From contig CAYRBI010000004.1 of assembly GCA_964422415.1 (NCBI GenBank), forward strand, positions 1 to 64,000: a stretch of DNA of 64,000 nt. The letters are read 5' to 3'. The stretch's first letter is position 1, and every line of letters starts with the position of its first letter. A program made the translations under genes and the position numbers. Below the pieces are notes generated by a model that made no database searches, had not been told where the DNA came from, and saw only the letters and a list, made by a program, of their open reading frames with translations. Shown here piece by piece: positions 18,644-27,844 of the stretch. Source of the DNA: OLB16 sp964422415. Its GTDB lineage: Bacteria; Hinthialibacterota; Hinthialibacteria; OLB16.

Positions 18644-18743
18644 NNNNNNNNNNNNNNNNNNNNNNNNNNNNNNNNNNNNNNNNNNNNNNNNNNNNNNNNN
18701 NNNNNNNNNNNNNNNNNNNNNNNNNNNNNNNNNNNNNNNNNNN
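18644..18743. other. Scaffold gap (100 N), true size unknown
   Basis: One hundred N bases lie between the 3' end of gltX and the 3' end of the convergent TIM-barrel gene. The flanks do not share sequence, unlike the gap at 60693. Open frames running across the N are artefacts. Confidence 0.95.
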
Positions 18744-19795
18744 TGAATCTGTTCGGTCTCCTTGGGATTGCTTCCCGTGGGGCGTCCAGGAGGGGTGACC
18801 GGGGGCTTACCTTGCTTGGCCATGCGTATAAACCTCATGAACTCCTGGGCGCGAGCCTCTGGGAAGGCTTTCCAAAAATCCTCCTCGAGGTAGTTGTATT
18901 CACGTGGTCCGGTGCAAATGACCTCGAGTTGGAAGGTTACCCCCGGACAGAGTTGCTCGAACCGGTCGACATAAGCGACCCAATCCACTTGCCCATCGCC
19001 ATGGTTGGTCCACTGGACTGCCGCGCCTTTGTGGGTCTCCCAGACCGCGCTATCCCGCATCCCGGTGGTGGCCGCATAAGGGCCGAGGATTTCCAGATTG
19101 GTCATCGGATCCTCGATGATCCAGGTGGCATTCCCAGAGTCCATGGTGGCACCCACGAAATCCTTCCCAGCGGATTCAATCAGCTCGGCAAGTTCCCAAG
19201 CCTGCATGTCCCCGGCGTGGTTTTCGACAGCGATCTTGACTCCCGCCGCCACCGCTTGCGGCTGAGCCCTTTTAAGGACTTCCACCATGGCGGCCATATG
19301 CGTCCGGATCCCTCCCTCACGGGTCCGGTCGCCAGCATGGCCCAGATAACAGCGTGCCACTGGTGAACCGAGTGTTTTGGCCACCCTGATCAGCAGTGAC
19401 AGGTGTTCATCCGCTGTTCCATACTTGTTATTAAAAGTCTCCGAGGTGGGGCAAACACTCACAGTGCCCACCTGCAGATCGATCCCCAACCCCTCGGCCT
19501 TCGAACGGAGGTCGAGCAGGTACTTCTCCTCGAAACTTTCGTAGACCCCCAGATCCGAGCAGAAAACCGAGTCAACCTTGATCTTGGCGCCGTAATCCAG
19601 GAGCTGCGAGGCATTCCATCCAAAAGCACGGATCGAGAAATTGTCGAAACCGAGCTTGATATTGCGCTTCTTGATGGGGGGTGTTCCGGCGGAGTAGGCG
19701 GGGTGAACCATCTGTCCCAGGAACATGGCTCCAGCCGTGGCGGCCAGACCCAAAGAAAAATCGCGGCGGTTGCAGGTATCAGTCAGATTGAACAC
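18744..19795 (-). CDS. Tat-exported sugar phosphate isomerase/epimerase-like TIM barrel, 3' partial
   Basis: The protein begins with a twin-arginine-type signal (NRRDFSLGLAATAGAMFLGQM) and continues as an AP-endonuclease-2-type TIM barrel. Characteristic strands include KIAVENHAGDMQAWEL, VGATMDSGNAT and VTFQLEVICTG. These carry the Glu, His and Asp residues expected to hold a divalent metal. I place the start at GTG 19795 because GGAGGG lies about 5 bases upstream; TTG 19807 is the longer alternative. About 350 residues are present and the C-terminus runs into the gap. Exported members of this family often sit near sugar oxidoreductases, but the substrate cannot be named. Confidence 0.82.
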
Positions 19796-19951
19796 AAGAC
19801 CCTCCAAGGTGGTTCGGCAGTAAAGAGCATGGTCTGATACGTACTAGTGGAATGCAACTCCCGGAGACAATGATTTGTTTGGATTGGGATGACATACCTA
19901 GTATCTGGGATGAGAGCGGGAAAGAAGCACATAGAAATGAATAGAAGCTAG

Positions 19952-19981
19952 TGGACATAAGTCTAACCTCTCTGGTATGAT
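19952..19981 (+). promoter_or_regulatory. Candidate promoter for the 20043 gene
   Basis: TGGACA (19952-19957) and TATGAT (19976-19981) are 18 bases apart, about 60 bases before the ATG. They lie in the divergent intergenic region between two exported-protein genes. Confidence 0.5.
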
Positions 19982-20042
19982 GAGATTATGCCGATACTGA
20001 CCAACGGCGGGAGCCGATGATTCTGTTTGGGGAGTGTGCGAG

Positions 20043-20912
20043 ATGAAAAGAGTAGTGGTGTTGACAAGTCTGATCCTGATTGTGGTGGGACTGATGGGGA
20101 TGACCGCGTTTGCGATTGAACTCATGCCCAAACTGGGAAGCGGGGGACCCGCGACTAATAATCTGATTTACCCCTACTGGTTGATGAGCGAGGGTAATCC
20201 TGTGGGATACCGGGTCAAAGTGGTGATTAACGATCAATCTATCGCCACCATCAAGAAACCGGGTGAAACCATGGAGATCACCAATTACCTGCGTTTGGGA
20301 CTGAACACCGTTAAGTTCACCGCCATCGATGATGAACGCCGTGCCCCGAATAATTCCGAGCTCAATATCATCATTGGCCCGGAATATAAACGTACGCCCG
20401 TCGGCGCATTTGGAAACTACTCCATCGAGCTGCGTGAAAAGACCGTGCATTATGTAAGAACCGCCGCTCACCGCGCTGGTGAAAGCGTGGTCGAGATGCG
20501 TTTCTCCCTGACTGACAATCCCAATCCCGCCAAACTCCAGCGTAAGTATGTTCTCTACGCCGATGGACGTTTTACGGGACACATGATCCAAGTTGGAGTG
20601 AATGGCGTTCCCGTGGTGGATGTCATGTCACCCGATTTCCATTGCGATATGAATCCCTTCCTGGTCAAGGGGGCCAATGAGATCACCTTTACCTCAATTG
20701 CCCTGGATGGTTATCCCTTCACCGCGACCGAGCGTGGTGTGTTCAAGGAGGATGATGGGATCGAAGTAGGGATCGGAGTGGCTGGAGATTTTGATCCGGT
20801 GACCTTTGAGGAACCTGTCCGTCAGGTTATGAAAACCACACAGAAGTACTCACAAGCGGGAGCGCGTGACCAAGCTGAGGCGGGTGAGAAGATCACGTTA
20901 GTTGCGGAGTAA
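20043..20912 (+). CDS. Exported protein of unknown function
   Basis: This 289-residue protein starts with a clear signal peptide (RVVVLTSLILIVVGLMGMTAFA). I chose ATG 20043 because GGGGAG lies 8 bases upstream. I do not recognise a family. The mature part looks all-beta, with repeated segments such as GYRVKVVINDQSIATI and LNTVKFTAIDDERR, then NEITFTSIALDGYPF. This pattern resembles tandem carbohydrate-binding-like sandwiches where a ligand or 'loss of symmetry' motif is repeated. A perfect-arm hairpin follows the stop. Codon use looks like that of neighbours. Secretion is secure; the function is unknown. Confidence 0.7.
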   Translation: MKRVVVLTSLILIVVGLMGMTAFAIELMPKLGSGGPATNNLIYPYWLMSEGNPVGYRVKVVINDQSIATIKKPGETMEITNYLRLGLNTVKFTAIDDERRAPNNSELNIIIGPEYKRTPVGAFGNYSIELREKTVHYVRTAAHRAGESVVEMRFSLTDNPNPAKLQRKYVLYADGRFTGHMIQVGVNGVPVVDVMSPDFHCDMNPFLVKGANEITFTSIALDGYPFTATERGVFKEDDGIEVGIGVAGDFDPVTFEEPVRQVMKTTQKYSQAGARDQAEAGEKITLVAE

Positions 20913-20916
20913 GTTG

Positions 20917-20935
20917 GGAGTTCAACCTTCAGATT
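20917..20935. repeat. Half-copy of palindromic repeat family 1
   Basis: GGAGTTCAACCTTCAGATT starts 5 bases after the stop. It matches the post-stop sequence at 13995-14014 and shares GTTCAACCTTCAG with the reverse complement of the repeat at 7222-7234. Confidence 0.45.
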
Positions 20936-20937
20936 GT

Positions 20938-20972
20938 CAGCTGGCCCTGGAGGTGAACTCCGGGGCCAGCTG
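20938..20972. terminator. Hairpin after the 20043 gene
   Basis: CAGCTGGCCC (20938-20947) pairs with GGGCCAGCTG (20963-20972), and an inner GGAG/CTCC extends the stem. Only TAAAAG follows, so it is either a weak terminator or an mRNA-protecting hairpin. The MITE-like element begins at the next base. Confidence 0.5.
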
Positions 20973-21116
20973 TAAAAGTTTGTTGAAAAGGGGTGTAGTG
21001 GTGGTTTTCCGCCTTCGCGGGAATGACGATTTCCAAGGGATTTCGCCTATTCTGTCATTCCCGCGAAGGTGGCTCCACGTTGCCAACAGACCTACGAGTT
21101 TTTCAACGGACTGCTA
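20973..21116. mobile_element. MITE-like element 1 (TA-bounded)
   Basis: The 144-base element is bounded by TA at 20973-20974 and TA at 21115-21116. The ends are inverted: AAAGTTTGTTGAAAA on the left against GCAGTCCGTTGAAAA read inward from the right, 11 of 15 matching. Inside, 21009-21027 and 21054-21072 are inverted copies (18 of 19 matching) of a TTCGCGGGAATGAC-type sequence. No coding capacity is present. The right-hand TA lies inside the stop codon of the convergent RraA-like gene. TA target duplication is characteristic of IS630/mariner-type transposition. Confidence 0.7.
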
Positions 21117-21797
21117 GTGCTCAATGGATCTCCGGTGCGCTTCTAAATCGTATCCCTTCTCCCGGAAGTGAGTGATGGTTTCTCGTTCGCTGGTCAGGAT
21201 GGCATCGATTGATTTGGGGAGCTCATCCAGGATCTCCTTCGGGATCGAGACCACCCCGTTACAATCGGCATGGAGAATGTCTCCCGGGTGGACCACTAAT
21301 CCACCCACTTCAACCGGTATCTGAGCCAGACCCACATCGATATGACCATGAGATACCACCACATACTCGCTCCAGACCTTCATGTGCATGTCATGCAGCG
21401 CTTCCAGATCACGTACCGCGCCATCAGTGATAATGGCGCATGACCCCATGACTTGAATTTGGGTTCCCATAATTTCTCCCCAGTGGGAGGCCCATCCCTT
21501 GCGGTGACAGCAATCCTTCACTACACAGATCACTGGTTTTGGTGAGAGGGCGATGGCTTCCAGCCACTTGAAACGTTCTTTCGGGTCGGGCGGATGGTGT
21601 TCATCATGCTCCACAATGGTGCAGGTGACCGCATATCCGATCACTCTCCCAAGGTCTGGGAAACGGCAGTGAATCTGAGGCCCCATATACCCCTCGCGCC
21701 GTGGCCGGACCTTGAAGCGCTCGATTGCGTTGGAGATGGTTGGGCTGTCAGCTGCGAGCAATTGCTCCATGAGTTTTTCCGTGAGTTCATTCGCCAT
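21114..21797 (-). CDS. RraA-like / HMG aldolase family protein
   Basis: This 227-residue protein belongs to the RraA superfamily, which includes regulators of RNase E and 4-hydroxy-4-methyl-2-oxoglutarate aldolases. The core has GEIMGTQIQVMGSCAIITDG and then AVRDLEAL, with the conserved Arg-Asp that holds the divalent metal, and VHPGDILHADCNGVVSIPKE. I place the start at 21797 because GGAGG lies 10 bases upstream; a longer frame adds an unconvincing 29 residues. Outside enterobacteria an aldolase or decarboxylase role is more likely than RNase E control. Its stop codon is formed at the edge of the MITE-like element. It is divergent from the large secreted protein gene. Confidence 0.82.
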   Translation of the reverse strand: MANELTEKLMEQLLAADSPTISNAIERFKVRPRREGYMGPQIHCRFPDLGRVIGYAVTCTIVEHDEHHPPDPKERFKWLEAIALSPKPVICVVKDCCHRKGWASHWGEIMGTQIQVMGSCAIITDGAVRDLEALHDMHMKVWSEYVVVSHGHIDVGLAQIPVEVGGLVVHPGDILHADCNGVVSIPKEILDELPKSIDAILTSERETITHFREKGYDLEAHRRSIEH

Positions 21798-21937
21798 CGA
21801 ATAATCACCTCCGAAGTTGTGATGGACTGAGGAAATCCCGGCACAGACCAGATGTCCTGATGCAGTGTAGGACTCTCCCGGCATCGTGCTCCATCTTGTA
21901 ACCTCCCAGTAATCCTATCCTCAAGGAGTCCAACTAG

Positions 21938-24901
21938 ATGACTGTAAGAAGACTGATCTTGATCTCGATAGTGCTGGGAGTGTTGTGCTCGATTGTAGCG
22001 TTTGCGGAAGGAGAAAATACCATGTCCGGCCGCATGCCGGAGAATCTTTATAAGGGTGAACTGGTGGCCTATCCGGGGCCATGGGCATTCCAGATTCCAC
22101 GGGCGGGAATCATCCTGGTCACGGACCAGGAACTGATTGATCTGGGGGATCCAGACAAGCAAATCAACATGACAACGGGTGGCCCAGCTGATATGAAGAG
22201 CCTCCGTCAGGTCTGCGAAGCGGCCAAGGCCAATGGCGATCGGACTCTCATTCTGGCGTTCGATCATTTCTTCAGCCAATACCGTCCCGGGCAAGGTGAT
22301 AAACCCCGGACTCTCTATCCAGACACTCCTGAGTACATCCAACGGTTGGCGGGAATCAGCAAGTTTGCCGCCGGTTATGGCTTAGGCCTCGAATTAAGCC
22401 TCCTCAATCCTCTGGAGATCGGACCTGGCTACCAGGCTGAGACAGGCGAGTCAGGCCAGTGGCTGCACTACCGTAAGGGATTGCGTGACCCAGAGACAGG
22501 CAAGTTCAGCGTGGAAATGTGGCGGCAACTCAAATGGGCCGCTAATAAAGGACCGGTTGATATCGCCGATGCGGGAGTCCGTGTCTTTGCCTTCACCGAG
22601 CAGGGAATACATGGAACCCCCTATCGCGTGGTCGATCCCAATAACATTGTGGAGCTCAAGACAGGAATCGAGGTCGAAAGCCTCGGTAACCGATCCGACC
22701 GGTTTGAACGGATTCGCGTCCATGGAACTGGACAGACCGATATTGGAAAACTGGATCGTGTTCTGGTGGTCCAGGTCTATAGGGTTCCCGAAATGGATTA
22801 CTTCAGCGATCAAGCCTTGCCTTATCTCACCAAGCTGGTCGACCGGTATGCCGATGCTGGAATTAAGTTGAACGCGCTCTATTCAGATGAAGCGCACATT
22901 CAACAGGACTGGTCCTATTTTGGCCACCACGATCATGGTGAGTTCGCGCTCCGCTATGTGAGCGATGGATTCGCGCGCAAGTTCGCCGGGAGGTATGGCC
23001 AGGAGTATGCGGATTTTGCCAAGTACATGGTGTACTTCTGTTATGGGCAAGAGGATTTCGCAAAGGATCTCTCGGCCAAGGAGGAAGTGATGCATGTCTT
23101 CGGTTCGTCTCCGGAAGACATCCAACGCACCGCCCTGTTCCGTGCCCGCTACTATGAGATGTTGCAGGATGGCGTGACAGGTCTTTTTGTGAAGGCGAAA
23201 CATCACGCGGAGGAACGGATGGGTTACCGCCTCGAAGCGCGTGCTCATGCCACCTGGGCCGAGAGCCCCACCATCGACTACTGGCGGACCGGACAGGAGA
23301 ACCTCTCCAGAAACCAATACGAATACACCTCCAACTTTGTGTGGTCGAATACGGTTCACCAAGCCGCTGCCGCCTGTATGGACTATTTCCGTTGGGGCGA
23401 TTTCCTGACCGGGAATGGGAATGACCACGCTGAGGGCGGCTGGCTGGACCGGGACTACTTCGCGCAGGCACTGGCTTGTTCGACTGGACTCCTCAATGAA
23501 ATCCCTTATTCCTATGCCGCCCATTGGGGAATGCCAGGAGAGACCTCCGCGCGCCGGACGAACATCGTCAATGTGTTCAACACCTCGGGTTCACCGCTCT
23601 TCGGAATGGTTCAGAACATGCAACACCGCCAGGTTGAGGTACTCATGCTCTATCCCCTCGATCTGGTGGCGGTCGAAGAACGTTTCGGCAGTTGGATGAC
23701 CCAGTATGGCTACGCCGACATGATGACCCAGGCCAAACTCATTGAATGCGGGAAGGTGGTTAATGGGGCCATTGAATTGGGTGGCAGACGATACACCACC
23801 CTGGTGGCCACCTTCGAACCTTTCCCACATAAGGGACTGCTGCCCATGATGAAGGAGCTGGTGGAACAGGGAGGCCGCGTGATCTGGTCGGGACCACCAC
23901 CCGTTCTCGACTTTGATGGTGGTAATGCTTTGGCTGTTTGGCAGGATCTCTTGGGAGTTGATTACACCCCGGGGCAGACTCAAGGTATCATGGCCCCTGG
24001 CCGGTTGGTGGCCTTCTCTGGTTCACTCGCGCAGGTGCCATCTCAGACGATTCTCACGGATCTCCTGGTGGACCGGATCTACCCAGTCGCGGCGCGTGAA
24101 GGCACGGAAATCGTGGCCACTACTCAGAACCGTGTCGTGGGAACTCATCGAGGAACTGGATCCAAGGGGAGCGTCACCTTCCTGGGATTCCGTCCACGGG
24201 ATGACCAGTCCGCCAGTCTCGGTTATGAGACCCGGACATGGTTTGAGGTGCTTGATACCTTGGGGGCTTACCCCGCCACGGGTAAGTTTGAGGGGATTAA
24301 TGACAACACCGAGCATCTTTCCAGAACAACCGATTATCTGACCAGCCATTTCCCAAATGGTGCGGTGGCCATTGCCCGCCATTTCCGTGACTACGAGGAA
24401 GGTTGGGGAGGCGGTTTCGCCCGGGATGCTGAATCCGACAAGAAGATCCTCGAAGCGCATCCACTTCCCTCCGAAGAGATTAGCTTGAAAGACTTCAAAG
24501 TTAATGGTCACTCGGTAGATTTCGAGGGAGCTGGAGCGGTCACTTTCCGTACTGATGAGATGGGGAATCTGATTGCCTTCGCGGGCAGCCAGTGCGACAC
24601 CATTACAGTGGATGGCAAGATCACATCCTTCACGGACCAGAAGATTGGCCAGTTGGCCTGGGCTCCCATCACTGCTGACCGCCGTGTCCCTGGCGGCGCG
24701 GTCCTCCAGATCATGGTTTATGGTACCGGTAAGGTGAGGGTTCCCGTGCCGGGAGTGGGCAAGATGACACTGGTTTCAGAAGGGGTTACCCCAGGAAGCC
24801 GGGGGGCTGAAATCCCTTGTTCTATTGAGACGGGAACACTTCAGTTCGAGGTGACTCCCCCCTCATCTGGAAGGTGGATTTACGGCATCCCCAAAGAATA
24901 G
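21938..24901 (+). CDS. Large secreted glycoside-hydrolase-like protein
   Basis: This 987-residue protein has a signal peptide (LILISIVLGVLCSIVAFA) and an AAGGAG site 9 bases before ATG. The first half reads like a TIM barrel, with LNALYSDEAHIQQDWSYFGH containing a possible catalytic Asp-Glu. A segment from about residue 550 (VLMLYPLDLVAVEERFGSW, then LMKELVEQGGRVIWSGPPPV-type sequence) resembles the glutaminase-like domain of GH42/GH106-type enzymes. The C-terminal 200 residues are beta-rich. I cannot name the CAZy family. It probably acts on a plant or microbial polysaccharide in the periplasm or outside. A strong hairpin follows the stop. Confidence 0.65.
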   Translation: MTVRRLILISIVLGVLCSIVAFAEGENTMSGRMPENLYKGELVAYPGPWAFQIPRAGIILVTDQELIDLGDPDKQINMTTGGPADMKSLRQVCEAAKANGDRTLILAFDHFFSQYRPGQGDKPRTLYPDTPEYIQRLAGISKFAAGYGLGLELSLLNPLEIGPGYQAETGESGQWLHYRKGLRDPETGKFSVEMWRQLKWAANKGPVDIADAGVRVFAFTEQGIHGTPYRVVDPNNIVELKTGIEVESLGNRSDRFERIRVHGTGQTDIGKLDRVLVVQVYRVPEMDYFSDQALPYLTKLVDRYADAGIKLNALYSDEAHIQQDWSYFGHHDHGEFALRYVSDGFARKFAGRYGQEYADFAKYMVYFCYGQEDFAKDLSAKEEVMHVFGSSPEDIQRTALFRARYYEMLQDGVTGLFVKAKHHAEERMGYRLEARAHATWAESPTIDYWRTGQENLSRNQYEYTSNFVWSNTVHQAAAACMDYFRWGDFLTGNGNDHAEGGWLDRDYFAQALACSTGLLNEIPYSYAAHWGMPGETSARRTNIVNVFNTSGSPLFGMVQNMQHRQVEVLMLYPLDLVAVEERFGSWMTQYGYADMMTQAKLIECGKVVNGAIELGGRRYTTLVATFEPFPHKGLLPMMKELVEQGGRVIWSGPPPVLDFDGGNALAVWQDLLGVDYTPGQTQGIMAPGRLVAFSGSLAQVPSQTILTDLLVDRIYPVAAREGTEIVATTQNRVVGTHRGTGSKGSVTFLGFRPRDDQSASLGYETRTWFEVLDTLGAYPATGKFEGINDNTEHLSRTTDYLTSHFPNGAVAIARHFRDYEEGWGGGFARDAESDKKILEAHPLPSEEISLKDFKVNGHSVDFEGAGAVTFRTDEMGNLIAFAGSQCDTITVDGKITSFTDQKIGQLAWAPITADRRVPGGAVLQIMVYGTGKVRVPVPGVGKMTLVSEGVTPGSRGAEIPCSIETGTLQFEVTPPSSGRWIYGIPKE

Positions 24902-24915
24902 TTTAGGACAATGAA

Positions 24916-24948
24916 GGGACGGGAATGGCACCCCACCATTCCCGTCCC
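24916..24948. terminator. Bidirectional terminator-like hairpin
   Basis: GGGACGGGAATGG (24916-24928) is the exact reverse complement of CCATTCCCGTCCC (24936-24948) around a 7-base loop. It sits between the stops of the convergent secreted-protein gene and the small membrane-protein gene. There is no long U-run on either side. Confidence 0.7.
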
Positions 24949-24961
24949 CAGTCTGTCACAG

Positions 24962-25126
24962 TTACTTTTGTGGGGCAGGTGACACCGGCCCGGGTGGCAT
25001 CATGGGGGCATACGGACGGCTTTGCGGGGGGGGCGGCTGCAATTTTTTCCACGTGGTATAGCCGTAATACATCGCACCAGCGAGCAAGATAAGGACGACA
25101 ATGAGTTTTCCGATATTATTTTTCAT
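24962..25126 (-). CDS. 54-residue single-pass membrane miniprotein, Pro-rich tail
   Basis: This short frame was found by eye. ATG at 25126 lies 11 bases after a perfect AGGAGG ribosome binding site, and the stop is TAA at 24964-24962. The protein starts MKNNIGK. A hydrophobic helix follows (LIVVLILLAGAMYYGY), then TTWKKL and a tail rich in proline (PPPP, later MMPPGPVSPAPQK). The layout predicts one transmembrane helix with the Pro-rich part outside, or a small exported anchor. I know of no family. It lies between a terminator hairpin and the flippase gene stop, both pointing the same way, so it would be transcribed alone or as the end of the flippase operon. Confidence 0.6.
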   Translation of the reverse strand: MKNNIGKLIVVLILLAGAMYYGYTTWKKLQPPPPQSRPYAPMMPPGPVSPAPQK

Positions 25127-25277
25127 GGTTGGCGGAACCTCCTACAAGAAAGTCCAAGGTTTGGCAGAAGTCTCCACACTTGGAGACGAGTCTTCAGACG
25201 CCGAAACGATACTGCCAACTAATGCGGTTGGGAAGCACTCACTCTCTTGAAACCGGTTGATGTGTGCTCTGGGTATC

Positions 25278-26807
25278 TCACTCCGATGACAGAGAGCATA
25301 CGCCCCGTCGTTGTGATCGCAGTTCATTCCATATTCTTCTCATGTCCCGGGCTGCCCAGGCATGGCACCATGGAATGAGAGCCATTAAGGTGAGATAACA
25401 AAGGGTGAAGAGAGAGGCTTTGATGAAACCACCGCCCCACCCTCCCGGAAGAGAAAACAACCATCCATACTCTAGGGGCCAGACGAGTCCATTCCCAACC
25501 AGAAAACCCGTCCCAAGTTGAAGCAATGTCATAAATCCCTTCCCCGGATTCAATAGCCTGGAGACCCAACCCCAGGGATAACAGGCCACGAAACCATTAG
25601 TGATCACCGAAACCAGGGCCACACCAGCGATTCCAGATCCAAGTTTGATCAAGAATATATTGGCGCCCACATTTACAACCAAACTCAAGATCACTATCAG
25701 CGCGAGACGTCCCTGGCGGTGGATAGCCACCAGGAAGTCGGTTCCCAATGGTACCAGGGCGAGCACCGAGGCCCCTACCACGAGAATCTGGCTGCTCAAG
25801 ACCGCTGGAAGGTATTTCGGAAAACCTGTCCGGTACAACGGTTCAATGAAGAACATACACATGGGAAATACCAGAGGCAGAACCCAACATAATGTGGTCG
25901 CGGGTTCCCATACCACCCGTGCCACCAGAGCCGGATCCGAGGTCGCCCCCATCTTCTCGTTTACGCGCGGATTAAAGACGCGGCTCAAGGATTCGGGGAG
26001 CATTTGAAGAACCGAGGCCAGTGTGATCCCCATGAAATAGAGACCGGTGGCTTCGCTTCCAAGCAGTGATACCGTAACAATCCGGTCAAAGGTGGTTCCC
26101 ATCATGTAGGTCCACCAAACCAAGGTGATTGGGAAACCTACTGTGATGAGCTGGATAAGCTGCCGGAGATTAAATCTGGGACGCATGGGGGGACAGAGAC
26201 CATGGGCCAAATGTGAGGAGGTGATTGTGATACTCCACTCCGCCACCGCAAATCCCAGGCACACCCCTGTCACACCACCCAACCAAGCTCCCAAAGGGAA
26301 GAACAGCAAATAGGCCGCACCCCGCACTCCCCGTAATATTCCTGCTTGCTCGAAGAGATGACGTATGGTGAAGCGGTCGAAATACAGAGCCCCCACTGTA
26401 GTCCCCGCCACCGTAATCAACATAAAGAAGGCGGGCAGAGCATATTGTGAAATCTGTGAAGTGGGTGCGAGTGAAATTCCTGTTAACAGGCATATTATTC
26501 CAACCAACACGAACACAACCGAGGAAAACCAGGCCATCCACAAAGAGAGATTCTCGATGGCCTGAGCACCCTCCTCATCACCCGCTCCACGTAGACGCGG
26601 AACCTCTTTCCGGTAGGCCTCAAGTACCCCCAGGTGGTTAATGGTTCCGTATACATAGATTAACCGGATTGTGGAAAAGATTCCCAAACGGCTAGGACCC
26701 AGGATATTGGCCACTAGAAAAGTGGAGATCATCCCGAATACACGGGCGATCCCCATCCCCACCACCATGAAGAGAATGTGTAGAATGACACCCCTGTTAG
26801 GGGGCAT
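25278..26807 (-). CDS. Polysaccharide flippase (Wzx/MATE-like membrane protein)
   Basis: This 509-residue protein consists of many hydrophobic helices, consistent with 12-14 membrane segments. It has the N-terminal pattern of Wzx and related MOP flippases (ARVFGMISTFLVANILGPS, then LGIFSTI). It likely moves lipid-linked oligosaccharide across the inner membrane. The frame is open upstream to 26984, but that part overlaps sixA and is not hydrophobic. ATG 26807 (MPPNRGVILH) matches the family start, though its ribosome binding site is weak. It lies 23 bases after the sixA stop and may be translated with it. Confidence 0.85.
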   Translation of the reverse strand: MPPNRGVILHILFMVVGMGIARVFGMISTFLVANILGPSRLGIFSTIRLIYVYGTINHLGVLEAYRKEVPRLRGAGDEEGAQAIENLSLWMAWFSSVVFVLVGIICLLTGISLAPTSQISQYALPAFFMLITVAGTTVGALYFDRFTIRHLFEQAGILRGVRGAAYLLFFPLGAWLGGVTGVCLGFAVAEWSITITSSHLAHGLCPPMRPRFNLRQLIQLITVGFPITLVWWTYMMGTTFDRIVTVSLLGSEATGLYFMGITLASVLQMLPESLSRVFNPRVNEKMGATSDPALVARVVWEPATTLCWVLPLVFPMCMFFIEPLYRTGFPKYLPAVLSSQILVVGASVLALVPLGTDFLVAIHRQGRLALIVILSLVVNVGANIFLIKLGSGIAGVALVSVITNGFVACYPWGWVSRLLNPGKGFMTLLQLGTGFLVGNGLVWPLEYGWLFSLPGGWGGGFIKASLFTLCYLTLMALIPWCHAWAARDMRRIWNELRSQRRGVCSLSSE

Positions 26808-26830
26808 GGGTGGTGCCCCCCGTATGAGGC

Positions 26831-27334
26831 CTAACGAATCTTCCGTAGGATCTTCGCAGTTAGCATCCAACGCAGCTCTCCCCGGGGAGGTGCATCTTGT
26901 GAAATAAGGTCGACCCTGGCCACTCCACTCTTGGATAAGGCCACATCTCCAGAGGACACCCCCGCCGCCAGACGGGCCACCCAATCACCGAGCTGGGGTT
27001 GATGTCCCACAAGAAAAAGGTTCAACTCGGGTGGAAGCTTGGCGAGGGACAAGAACAGATCCTCCGCCTCTCCAATGAAGGCCAGGCCGCGTTGCTCCTC
27101 CATCTGAGGGATGGAGAGCTCCTTGCGGATAATCTCGGCGGTCTCCGCTGCTCTGACTAAGGGACTGTACCAGATCAGGTCTCCCTTGACCCCCAATCTG
27201 CGTAATCCTGTGCAGGCATCGACTGTGACTGATTTCCCCTTGGGAGTAAGAGGCCTTTCGTCATCTGTTTCGATCCCATTCTCGCCAATCTGGTTAGCCT
27301 CACCATGACGAAAGATATAAAGGGTTGCTGACAC
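26831..27334 (-). CDS. sixA: Phosphohistidine phosphatase SixA family
   Basis: This 167-residue protein is a histidine-phosphatase-superfamily enzyme of the short SixA type. The catalytic motif is RHGEA at residues 9-13. The second conserved histidine is in FLVGHQPQL. SPLVRAAETAEII carries the conserved arginine. In E. coli SixA removes phosphate from histidine of phosphorelay or PTS proteins; the local target is unknown. GTG 27334 is preceded by AAGGAG at good spacing. The flippase gene follows. Confidence 0.88.
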   Translation of the reverse strand: MSATLYIFRHGEANQIGENGIETDDERPLTPKGKSVTVDACTGLRRLGVKGDLIWYSPLVRAAETAEIIRKELSIPQMEEQRGLAFIGEAEDLFLSLAKLPPELNLFLVGHQPQLGDWVARLAAGVSSGDVALSKSGVARVDLISQDAPPRGELRWMLTAKILRKIR

Positions 27335-27435
27335 TGAATAAAGCTCCTTCCTGTATCAAGTATCCCAGTGTCACCTAATGTCCATGCCTCTGAGCCGGTG
27401 ATCGTCACCGGACGAGGAGATACAAGACAATTCAC
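27335..27435. other. Intergenic segment with a 7-bp dyad
   Basis: The segment upstream of sixA contains CCGGTGA (27395-27401) and TCACCGG (27405-27411) separated by 3 bases. This could be an operator for sixA or a hairpin ending the hypothetical gene at 27436. No other signal was seen. Confidence 0.35.
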
Positions 27436-27801
27436 CTACAACTTATACACCACCACGTATGAAATGGAACTCTCCTGGGAATAGCGAGGAGAGTCGGCTG
27501 GGATGTGGAAAATCTGTGCGAAACCCGTTCTTTTCCTCTTGACAAAGAGGGGGTTGTGGCCGATATTATTCCTGTACGTTGTAAAGGGCGGTAATTTTGT
27601 TGCTTTGCTGGTCATTGTGACCTGGTAGGTGGGTGAGGTGGACGTAAGGATCGGGGGGTGAATCCCCATCCAGAGTGAGTTGTCACTCCGGGAAAAGAGT
27701 AGGCCAGAGGTCTGACTCTTCTCGTAAACGTCCCCTTCCAACGAGTCTCGCCAAGAGAGCCATCCTCCAGCGCAACACGTCCAGTGAAGCAAATCATTCA
27801 C
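27436..27801 (-). CDS. Possible small protein, unknown
   Basis: This 121-residue frame begins at ATG 27801 without a convincing ribosome binding site. The C-terminal part (FAQIFHIPADSPRYSQESS, then ISYVVVYKL) alternates like beta strands and looks like genuine protein. The N-terminal part (MNDLLHWTCCAGGWLSWRD) is less convincing. It could be a real small gene, a decayed fragment or a chance frame. No family is recognised. It lies upstream of sixA on the same strand, and the opposite strand carries the leader of the Nudix gene. Confidence 0.3.
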   Translation of the reverse strand: MNDLLHWTCCAGGWLSWRDSLEGDVYEKSQTSGLLFSRSDNSLWMGIHPPILTSTSPTYQVTMTSKATKLPPFTTYRNNIGHNPLFVKRKRTGFAQIFHIPADSPRYSQESSISYVVVYKL

Positions 27802-27844
27802 AAACCAAGATTGTTAGGGTAGAGTATACGCAGATTCTCCCCCA

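Noticed and set aside
17147..19366. A 739-residue frame crossing the first run of N
   Set aside because: It joins gltX to the antisense of the convergent TIM-barrel gene only because N does not encode a stop. Both sides have better assignments.
22863..23524. Two long minus-strand frames inside the secreted glycosidase-like gene
   Set aside because: They are Arg/Ser/Pro-rich shadow frames without ribosome sites or domains.
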